Shown: in pieces, positions 7,117 to 13,796 of the stretch
Position numbering within the stretch: position 1 is the stretch's first letter
Layout: each line of letters opens with the position of its first letter
From: Pseudomonadota bacterium
GTDB lineage: Bacteria > Pseudomonadota > Alphaproteobacteria > Sphingomonadales > Sphingomonadaceae
Reading direction: 5' to 3'
DNA: 29,543 nt
Assembly (NCBI GenBank): GCA_023433445.1
Contig: JAEZCS010000047.1
Location: 1-29,543, forward strand
Made by a program: the position numbers and the translations under genes
Notes under the pieces: model-generated
Told to the model about the DNA's origin: nothing
Database searches by the model: none
Seen by the model: the letters and a program-made list of their open reading frames with translations, nothing else

Positions 7117-10100
7117 ATGCGCATTTCCGCTTGGGCGATCCGAAACCCGATTCCCGTCGTGTCGCTGTTCATATTGCTGACGATCGCGGGGATCGTCGCC
7201 TATGTGGGGCTGCCCATCAAGCAATTCCCCAATGTGAACTTTCCCGTCGTCAGCGTGACGGTCACGCAAAATGGCGCGGCGCCGAGCGAGGTCGAAAACC
7301 AGATCACCCGGCCGATCGAAAACGCCCTGAGCAGCGTCGCGGGGGTCAAGCATATCAGTTCAACCGCAGTGCTGGGATCATCGACCACGACGGTCGAGTT
7401 CGAACTGCACAGCGACATGCAGAAGGCGACGGATGATGTGCGGACCGCCGTCGAGCGCGCGCGCATCAATCTGCCTCCGGGCATCGACCCGCCGCTGGTG
7501 CAGCGGCTGGACATCGATAGCGCGCCGATCCTGACCTATGCGGTGAGCGCGCCCGGAATGGGCAATACGGAGCTGTCGCGCTTCGTCGACAAGGTGGTGA
7601 CGCGCGCGCTTCAGGCGCAGGCGGGCGTCGCGCAGGTCCACCGCATTGGCGGGGCCGAACGGGAAATCAACATCGTACTGGATGCGCAGCGCATGGCGGC
7701 GCGGGGCGTCACTGCGCCCCAGGTCAACAACGCCCTTGCCGCCTTTCACAGCGATGATCCGGGCGGGCGCGCCGATGTAGGCGCGGTGGAACAGACGATC
7801 CGCGTTCTTGGCTCGTCCATGACCATCGAACGGCTGCGCGAACTCGCCATTCCGGTGCAGGGGCGATACGTCCGATTGGCTGATATTGCCGAGATCGGCG
7901 ACGGATCGGCCGAGCAGCGTGGCTTCGCGCGGCTGGACGGCAGGCCGGTCACGGCGATCCAGGTCAGCAAGACGCGGGACGCGAGCGACATCAGCGTCGA
8001 GGATAGGGCGGTCAAGGTGATAGCCCAGCTTCAGGCGGATCATCCTGGCGTGACCTTTACCAAGCTGGTTTCGACGGTGGATTCCACGCGGCGGACCTTT
8101 GCTTCGACCCAGCATGTGCTGATCGAGGGCATCTTCCTGGCTGTGATCGTCGTCTATATCTTCCTGCGCAACTGGCGCGCGACGATCATCGCGGCGGTGG
8201 CCATGCCCTTGTCGCTGATCCCCACCTTCGTCCTGATGTCAGCCATGGGGTTCAGCCTCAACAGCATCACATTGCTGGCGCTGACGCTGGTCATTGGGAT
8301 TCTGGTCGACGATGCGATCGTGGAGGTCGAGAATATCGAAAAGCGGATCGAGGCGGGGGAGACGCCCTATCGCGCTGCCCTGATCGGGGCGGATGCCATC
8401 GGGCTTGCGGTCATCGCGACGACGTCCACGATCATCGCCGTGTTCGCTCCTGTTTCGCTGATCCCCGGTCAAGCGGGGCAGTTTTTCCGCGAGTTTGGCC
8501 TTACCGTCGCGGTGGCGGTGCTTTTCTCGCTGGTGGTTGCGCGCCTCTTGACCCCGCTTATGGCCGCCTATTTCCTCGTGCCGCTCAAGGATCGTGTGCA
8601 TCGGGAAAAGCGGCCAGTGAACCCCATCTACGGGCGCATATTGGATTGGGCCCTGGCGCATCGCTGGAAAACGATGGGGATCGGCGCGGGCATTTTCGCG
8701 CTGTCGCTGCTGCTGGCGAGCCTGGCTCCGGTCGGTTTCCAGCCAGTGGGTAATCCGGGCTATCTTTACATCGCGGTTCAAGGACCGCCGGGCGCTACTC
8801 GCGACGACATGGCGCGGGCCGTCAATGATGCGACACGCATGTTGCTGGGGGAACCCGCCGTGGAGCGCGTCTTTGCGCAGGTAGGATCGACGTCGGGCGG
8901 GTTCAGCGCGGGCGACGACATGCGCACCGGCAGGCTGACCGTGGTGCTGAAACATGATCGCGATGTGACGACCGACGAGTTCCGGTCGATCATCCGGCCG
9001 AAATTGCGCGACGTTCCAGATGTTCGGCTGTCGAACCAGGGAACATTCGGGTCGGCGTCGGTCAACATCGTTCTTGCCGGTGAGGATGGCCAGGCGCTGG
9101 AACGCACGCAGACCGAATTGCTGCGGCAGATGCGCAACGTGCCTTCGATTTCCGACCCGCGCCCTGCTCCTCCGCCTGCGGGGCCGGAGCTGATCGTGAC
9201 GCCCCGCGCGGAGGAAGCGGCGCGGTTGAACGTCGACAGTCGCACGCTGGCCCAGGTGCTGCGCATTGCGACCATCGGCGACATCGACGCCAGCGTCGCC
9301 AAATATTCAGACGGCGACGAACGCGTGCCGATCCGTGTGCGCCTGCCCGAAGGAGCGCGTCAGGATCTGGAGACGATCGCGAACCTGCGCGTGCCGACAC
9401 TCGATGGCCAGACGACGCCCTTGTCGGCGGTCGCGGACATCCAGTTCAAGGCGGGCCCTGGCAAGATCGTGCGTTATGATCGCGAAAGGCGCGTGTCGGT
9501 CGAGGCTGATCTGGTCGCCGGGCGAACGCTAGGCCAAGCCCTGCAAGAGGTCGCCGCGCTTCCCGTCATGCGCAACCTGCCCCAGGGTGTTCAGGAGGCG
9601 AAGGTCGGCGACTCAGAGGCGATGTCGGAACTGTTTGGCGGCTTCATGCTGGCGATCGTGGCGGGCATTGGGCTGACCTTTTCGGTGCTGGTGCTGCTGT
9701 TCAAAGGCTTCTTCAAGCCGGTGGTCATTCTGGCAGCCCTTCCATTATCGTTGCTGGGGGCCTTTGCGGCATTGGTGCTGTTCGGCAAGACGCTGGACTT
9801 GCCAGCGATGATCGGCCTGCTGATGCTGCTGGGACTGTGCGCGAAGAATTCCATCCTGCTGGTGGAATTCGCGATCGAGGAGGAACGGGCGGGGACGCCG
9901 ATGACGCAGGCGTTGCGCAACGCCTGCCGCGAACGCGCGCGGCCGATCATCATGACGACGGTCGCCATGGCTGCGGGGATGTTGCCCACCGCGCTGGGGA
10001 TTGGCGAGGGCTCCGAGTTTCGCCAGCCGATGGCGTTGGCGGTGATCGGGGGCCTCATCACGTCGACGGCCCTGTCGCTGATCTTCGTGCCGGTGATCTA

Positions 10101-10197
10101 CGAGATCGTCGATAGCGTCGAAAGATGGATCGCACCGCGCGCTGCTCGTCTGGTGACGCCGCGTCAGGCGGGCGATGACGATCCGTTCCCTACGTAG
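7117..10197 (+). CDS. RND multidrug efflux permease, HAE1 (AcrB-like) family
   Basis: The inner-membrane proton-driven pump of the tripartite complex, 1026 aa, a normal length for the family. The first membrane helix is at about 11-31, followed by the large porter loop. The TM4 proton-relay motif LVDDAIVEVENIE has D398 and D399, and the TM10 motif CAKNSILLVEFA has K910; these correspond to the AcrB relay residues D407, D408 and K940. The C-terminal motif SLIFVPVIYEIVD is typical. An ATG at 7117 follows GGGAGG at 7103-7108. Located third in the operon, just before a strong terminator. Family members export drugs, dyes, solvents and detergents; specificity cannot be read from the sequence. Confidence 0.96.
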   Translation: MRISAWAIRNPIPVVSLFILLTIAGIVAYVGLPIKQFPNVNFPVVSVTVTQNGAAPSEVENQITRPIENALSSVAGVKHISSTAVLGSSTTTVEFELHSDMQKATDDVRTAVERARINLPPGIDPPLVQRLDIDSAPILTYAVSAPGMGNTELSRFVDKVVTRALQAQAGVAQVHRIGGAEREINIVLDAQRMAARGVTAPQVNNALAAFHSDDPGGRADVGAVEQTIRVLGSSMTIERLRELAIPVQGRYVRLADIAEIGDGSAEQRGFARLDGRPVTAIQVSKTRDASDISVEDRAVKVIAQLQADHPGVTFTKLVSTVDSTRRTFASTQHVLIEGIFLAVIVVYIFLRNWRATIIAAVAMPLSLIPTFVLMSAMGFSLNSITLLALTLVIGILVDDAIVEVENIEKRIEAGETPYRAALIGADAIGLAVIATTSTIIAVFAPVSLIPGQAGQFFREFGLTVAVAVLFSLVVARLLTPLMAAYFLVPLKDRVHREKRPVNPIYGRILDWALAHRWKTMGIGAGIFALSLLLASLAPVGFQPVGNPGYLYIAVQGPPGATRDDMARAVNDATRMLLGEPAVERVFAQVGSTSGGFSAGDDMRTGRLTVVLKHDRDVTTDEFRSIIRPKLRDVPDVRLSNQGTFGSASVNIVLAGEDGQALERTQTELLRQMRNVPSISDPRPAPPPAGPELIVTPRAEEAARLNVDSRTLAQVLRIATIGDIDASVAKYSDGDERVPIRVRLPEGARQDLETIANLRVPTLDGQTTPLSAVADIQFKAGPGKIVRYDRERRVSVEADLVAGRTLGQALQEVAALPVMRNLPQGVQEAKVGDSEAMSELFGGFMLAIVAGIGLTFSVLVLLFKGFFKPVVILAALPLSLLGAFAALVLFGKTLDLPAMIGLLMLLGLCAKNSILLVEFAIEEERAGTPMTQALRNACRERARPIIMTTVAMAAGMLPTALGIGEGSEFRQPMALAVIGGLITSTALSLIFVPVIYEIVDSVERWIAPRAARLVTPRQAGDDDPFPT

Positions 10198-10232
10198 GAA
10201 AAGTTCCAGCAATCGCAGCAGCTTGACTTATC

Positions 10233-10246
10233 GAACATTTATGTTC
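10233..10246. promoter_or_regulatory. Perfect inverted repeat in the gap after the efflux operon
   Basis: GAACAT-TT-ATGTTC is a perfect 6+2+6 inverted repeat, 36 nt beyond the RND stop codon. A TTGACT (10224-10229) lies just before it, but no good -10 box sits at the right spacing and no gene begins here. The function is unknown; it could be a protein-binding site or an mRNA 3' stem. Confidence 0.3.
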
Positions 10247-10285
10247 AATTAGTTCAGCCTTTCAGGCGCTCTCCTATAACTCGAT

Positions 10286-10314
10286 GGCCGGCTGTTAGCC
10301 GGCCTTTTCTTTTT
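10286..10314 (+). terminator. Rho-independent terminator of the efflux operon
   Basis: GGCCGGCT (10286-10293) pairs with AGCCGGCC (10297-10304) over a 3-nt loop and is followed by TTTTCTTTTT. It lies 89 nt past the RND pump stop codon and is a textbook intrinsic terminator. Confidence 0.9.
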
Positions 10315-10343
10315 CTGGCGGGAGGGAGATGCGTGGCAGGCGC

Positions 10344-10370
10344 AAAAAAGGGCGCTTTCGCGCCCTTTTT
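10344..10370 (-). terminator. Bidirectional intrinsic terminator beyond the small secreted protein
   Basis: GGGCGC (10350-10355) pairs with GCGCCC (10360-10365) over a TTTC loop. Six A residues flank it on the left and five T residues on the right, so it can end transcription in both directions. It lies 26 nt beyond the stop codon of the 103-aa gene on the minus strand. Confidence 0.85.
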
Positions 10371-10395
10371 CGTCAGTATATCAAGGCCGCCTGGT

Positions 10396-10707
10396 TCAGG
10401 GCAGCTTGGCCAGATCCGCATCGATCGCGGCGAGGCGCGCGTCGGTTACGTCATCGGGCGAGTATTGCTGGATCGACTTCAGGGTCATGGCGCGGGCCAT
10501 GTCGATCTGATCATTGTCCGTCAAACCGGGAATATGCTTTTCAATGATCGCCTTGGCGGCGGGGTTGTCCAGCAGGTCGCCGAGTTCGGTGTCGCTCGTG
10601 CTAAGCTTGCCCTGTGCTGCGGGAGCGGCAGCCGGTGCAGCGGCTGTCTGCGCGAGCGCGGGGGTGGCAACCGACAGAGCGGCAGCGGCAAGAATCAAAA
10701 GACGCAT
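10396..10707 (-). CDS. Small secreted Ala-rich protein of unknown function
   Basis: A 103-residue protein with a clear signal peptide ending ALA|Q at residue 19/20, then an Ala/Pro-rich linker (about 21-35) and a short acidic helical domain (about 36-103). No cysteine, metal-binding motif or catalytic motif is visible. The domain contains the segments LGDLLDNPAAKAIIEKHIPG and DMARAMTLKSIQQYSPDDV. The start is well supported: ATG at 10707 with GGAGGA (complement of 10716-10721) 8 nt upstream. It has its own downstream terminator and a 58-nt gap to the TetR gene behind it, so it may be monocistronic or follow the TetR gene. It is probably periplasmic. I recognise no named family. Confidence 0.85.
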   Translation of the reverse strand: MRLLILAAAALSVATPALAQTAAAPAAAPAAQGKLSTSDTELGDLLDNPAAKAIIEKHIPGLTDNDQIDMARAMTLKSIQQYSPDDVTDARLAAIDADLAKLP

Positions 10708-10765
10708 AAACAGGATCCTCCATTATGGCCATGCCTATATCGCACGGCTACGTTCTAAATTCAAG

Positions 10766-11416
10766 TCACCAACTTGCGCGGGCGGCGATAAAAAGATCAG
10801 CAGTCTGCCGAGCAGCTTCCAAATAGGCCGCTTCGTCGACCGGCCCGGCGCTGCTTTCCTGCAATTCCCACCCGGTGATTGCGGAGACGAACATCCGTGC
10901 GATGGCCCCAGGATCGCGTGCAGGAATGCCGTCGCGTTTGGCAGCTTCGGCGATGTCATTGCTGATGAGGCGGACGATGTAAAGATAGCCCGCATCGTAC
11001 ATCGCGCGAGCCAGTTCCGGGAATCGCTCCCGGTTGGCGAGCGTGAGAAGCTGAAACGCATGAACTTCCGCCTGCAGAACGGACTTCGCGATCATCTGGG
11101 CATGGTGATGCAGACGCTCGGCAATATCGTCGGTAAGCAGGTGATCATACTCTGCCGAGGTGAGAGACCACTGGCCGACTCGGTCCTGGATCACAGTAGT
11201 GAACAGCGCTTCTTTGGAAGGATAGCGGGCGTAAAGCGTGCCTTTCGACACGCCGGTCGCCGTCGCGATATTTTCCATCGCTACACCATCATAGCCCAAT
11301 TCCAGGAACATGCGGGTCGCCGTCGCCCGGATGGCCTGGTCGATCGCCGCAACCTGTTTTGCGTCGGGTCGGCCCCTTTTGGGAGTGAAAGCTTTTTCCG
11401 TCTTCGTAGCTGACAT
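10766..11416 (-). CDS. TetR-family transcriptional regulator, divergent from the glycoside-hydrolase operon
   Basis: A TetR-type repressor of about 216 aa. The helix-turn-helix spans roughly residues 20-65: AIRATATRMFLELGYDGV leads into IATATGVSKGTLYARYPSKE, the recognition-helix region. The remaining 150 residues are the helical sensor domain with no catalytic motif. An ATG at 11416 is preferred because the purine-rich AGAAG lies 5 nt upstream; a GTG two codons earlier (11422) is possible. It is transcribed away from the GH3-led operon with about 160 bp between the starts, making it the best local candidate to control that operon and itself. The inducer is unknown; TetR proteins are less usual than LacI or GntR types for sugar hydrolases. 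Confidence 0.9.
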   Translation of the reverse strand: MSATKTEKAFTPKRGRPDAKQVAAIDQAIRATATRMFLELGYDGVAMENIATATGVSKGTLYARYPSKEALFTTVIQDRVGQWSLTSAEYDHLLTDDIAERLHHHAQMIAKSVLQAEVHAFQLLTLANRERFPELARAMYDAGYLYIVRLISNDIAEAAKRDGIPARDPGAIARMFVSAITGWELQESSAGPVDEAAYLEAARQTADLFIAARASW

Positions 11417-11456
11417 GATCACTTCTCTGGCTCAAGCCATGGGCGGAAGTAATGGT

Positions 11457-11535
11457 CGTTCCAAAATCAATCGAACGGAACCGGTCGAATATTGACGACT
11501 CGCGTTTCGGGTCGTAAGTGTCAAATCTGCTGACA
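11457..11535. promoter_or_regulatory. Intergenic control region between TetR and GH3 operon, with inverted repeats
   Basis: Two short inverted repeats stand out. CGTTC (11457-11461) pairs with GAACG (11473-11477), the second being followed by an ACCGGT palindrome (11480-11485). TGTCA (11519-11523) pairs with TGACA (11531-11535) with a 7-nt spacer. A TTGACG (11492-11497) followed 17 nt later by TAAGTG could be a weak promoter towards GH3. All are short and could be chance; the region is where an operator would be expected. Confidence 0.3.
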
Positions 11536-11573
11536 TACTGAAAATGTCCCACCAGCGGAGAGGCTCAAACATC

Positions 11574-13793
11574 ATGAAGAATTGCTCATCACTCCTGTTG
11601 CTCGCCGTAGCCGGGACGATGCTGACGCCGCTTGCGGGACAAGCCCGTGATGCAAGCAAGGCTCCGGAGCGCCGGGCAGCGGAAACGCTCGCGAAGATGA
11701 CGAGTGAAGAGAAAATCCGGCTGCTTCACGGCCCGCTGACCTCGCTGGTTCCAGCATCGAAAAGGCCCGCGGGCGTTGCCATCGGCGCCGGATATATCGA
11801 AGGCGTAGAGCGGCTGGGCGTTCCCATGCTGGTCGAAAGCGACGCGAGCCTTGGCGTATCCAACCTGATGGAACAGCGCAAAGGCGATGTGGCGACCGCC
11901 CTGCCGTCGGGGCTATCGCTCGCCTCCACCTGGGACCCGGAAATCGCCCGCGCAGGGGGCGAAATGATTGGCGCCGAAGCGCGCGCCAAGGGCTTCAATG
12001 TGATGCTGGTCGGCGGCGTCAATCTGGTCCGCGACCCCCGTGCGGGCCGCAATTTCGAATATCTGGGTGAAGATCCCCTTCTGGCCGGTGAACTGGTCGG
12101 CGGTCAGATAAGCGGCGTACAGTCCAATAATATCATCGGCACGATCAAGCATTTCGCGCTCAACGATCAGGAAACCGGACGCAATGTCGGGTCGGTGAAC
12201 ATGGACGAGCAGGCCATGCGCGAAAGCGATTTGCTGGCATTCCAGATCGGCATGGAGCGGGGCAATCCCGGATCGGTGATGTGTGGCTATAATCGCGTGG
12301 GCGGGATTTTTGCCTGTGAGCACCCCTTCCTGTTGAACGACGTGCTGCGGCGCGATTGGGGCTTCAAGGGCTTTGTCATGTCGGACTGGGGTGCGGTGCA
12401 CTCGACCGAGGCAATCCTGGCGGGCCTCGATCAGCAATCAGGCGAGCAGCTCGATGGCAAGCGCTATTTTTCGGACCTGATGGTCGAGGCGGTCAATGCG
12501 GGCAAGGTTCCGCAGTCCGCGGTCGACAAGGCGGCAGGGCGCGTCCTCTACGCCATCTATGCCCATGGCGTGGCGGACAACCCGCTGAAGCCGGGGCAGC
12601 CAATCAACTATGACGCCAACGGAGACGTCGCGCAGCGGGCGGCCGAGCAAGGCATTGTCCTGCTCCGCAATGAGGGTGGGGTACTGCCCCTGGCCGCGAC
12701 GGCAAAGAAGATACTGGTCGTCGGGGCCAATGCCGACGTTGGCGTACCAAGCGGCGGCGGATCGAGCCAGGTCAACCCGGTCGGTGGGTTGAAGCGGGTG
12801 GTGAAGGGCGCCGATAGCGGGATCGCTGCTGGTTTTGCCCGTCGTGGCTACGGCGGCACGCCGCCGCTGGAAGCGCTGCGCGCCGAGTTCCCCAATGCCA
12901 CGATCAGCTATCTGGACGGCAAGGATGTCCCTGCGGCCGTTCAGGCTGCGAAGGCAGCGGACATCGTTATCGCCTTTACAGAGAAGTATGCGACCGAGGC
13001 GGTCGATCACGAAGACCTGTCGCTGGGCGAAGGTCAGGACGAAATGATCGACGCGATCGCGAGCGCGAACGGCAAGACGATCGTCGTCCTGCAAACCGGC
13101 AACCCTGTCCTGATGCCCTGGCAGGCCAAGGTTCCCGCAATCCTTTCGGCCTGGTATGGCGGCCAGCGTGGCGGCGCAGCTATCGCGCGCGTTTTGAGCG
13201 GCAAGGTCAATCCGTCTGGTCACTTGCCCGTGACTTTCCCTGCTTCTGTGGATCAGCTTCCCAACCCGGTTCTCCCAGGCTCTGATGTGCCGCCGGCGGA
13301 CAAGGAAAGCCGCGCCGTTTATGGCCTGCAATCCGGATTGCAGCCGTTCGACATCGTTTATCCCGAAGGATCGGACGCCGGTTATCGCTGGTTCGACAAG
13401 AAGGGGCTGAAGCCGCTTTATCCCTTCGGCCATGGGTTAAGCTATACCCAGTTCGGTTATGAAGGCTTGAAGGTGACAGGCGGCAAGACGCTGTCGGTGC
13501 GCTTTACCGTGGTCAATAGCGGCGAGCGTGAAGGCGCCGACGTGCCGCAGGTCTATGTGACCCGGCCGGGCAAGGCGAAGCGGCTGATCGGATGGGCGAA
13601 GCCGAACCTGAAGCCGGGCGAGAGCAAGGAAGTCACGGTCACCGCTGACATGCGTGTGCTGGCTGATTACGATACAAAGGCGCAGCGCTGGGTCGTCCCG
13701 GCTGGCAACGTCAAGGTGGAGGTGGGTACATCCGCCGCCGATCCGGTGCTGACCGGCACGGCACGGCTGAACCGCATGACCCGGAGGCCCTGA
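11574..13793 (+). CDS. Secreted glycoside hydrolase family 3 (beta-glucosidase-type)
   Basis: A GH3 enzyme of 739 aa that would release beta-linked glucose or a similar residue with retention of configuration. An N-terminal signal peptide (ATG at 11574, cleavage near GQA) precedes the TIM-barrel domain (about 35-330). That domain has the KHF motif (K192, H193) and the nucleophile motif GFVMSDWGAVH, with D271 as the predicted nucleophile. The alpha/beta sandwich follows (about 360-590) and contains a candidate acid/base segment around TEAVDHEDLSLG. A C-terminal fibronectin-III-like domain ends it (about 650-735). An upstream in-frame ATG (11544) would bury the signal peptide, whereas GGAGAGG at 11557-11563 supports 11574. 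First gene of a four-gene hydrolase operon; the next gene starts 3 nt after its stop codon. The exact glycoside is unknown. Confidence 0.95.
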   Translation: MKNCSSLLLLAVAGTMLTPLAGQARDASKAPERRAAETLAKMTSEEKIRLLHGPLTSLVPASKRPAGVAIGAGYIEGVERLGVPMLVESDASLGVSNLMEQRKGDVATALPSGLSLASTWDPEIARAGGEMIGAEARAKGFNVMLVGGVNLVRDPRAGRNFEYLGEDPLLAGELVGGQISGVQSNNIIGTIKHFALNDQETGRNVGSVNMDEQAMRESDLLAFQIGMERGNPGSVMCGYNRVGGIFACEHPFLLNDVLRRDWGFKGFVMSDWGAVHSTEAILAGLDQQSGEQLDGKRYFSDLMVEAVNAGKVPQSAVDKAAGRVLYAIYAHGVADNPLKPGQPINYDANGDVAQRAAEQGIVLLRNEGGVLPLAATAKKILVVGANADVGVPSGGGSSQVNPVGGLKRVVKGADSGIAAGFARRGYGGTPPLEALRAEFPNATISYLDGKDVPAAVQAAKAADIVIAFTEKYATEAVDHEDLSLGEGQDEMIDAIASANGKTIVVLQTGNPVLMPWQAKVPAILSAWYGGQRGGAAIARVLSGKVNPSGHLPVTFPASVDQLPNPVLPGSDVPPADKESRAVYGLQSGLQPFDIVYPEGSDAGYRWFDKKGLKPLYPFGHGLSYTQFGYEGLKVTGGKTLSVRFTVVNSGEREGADVPQVYVTRPGKAKRLIGWAKPNLKPGESKEVTVTADMRVLADYDTKAQRWVVPAGNVKVEVGTSAADPVLTGTARLNRMTRRP

Positions 13794-13796
13794 GCC

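Noticed and set aside
10233..10254. GAAC/GTTC repeats considered as a LexA (SOS) box.
   Set aside because: The spacings (GAAC-N6-GTTC and GTTC-N5-GTTC) do not fit the alphaproteobacterial GTTC-N7-GTTC site or the Gram-positive N4 form, and no SOS gene follows.
10514..11413. A 299-codon plus-strand frame opposite the small secreted protein and TetR genes.
   Set aside because: The minus-strand genes have a signal peptide, a helix-turn-helix and good ribosome-binding sites; this frame's product has none.
11544..11573. An earlier in-frame ATG for the GH3 gene.
   Set aside because: It would place ten residues before the signal peptide, and the GGAGAGG site lies between it and the later ATG at 11574.
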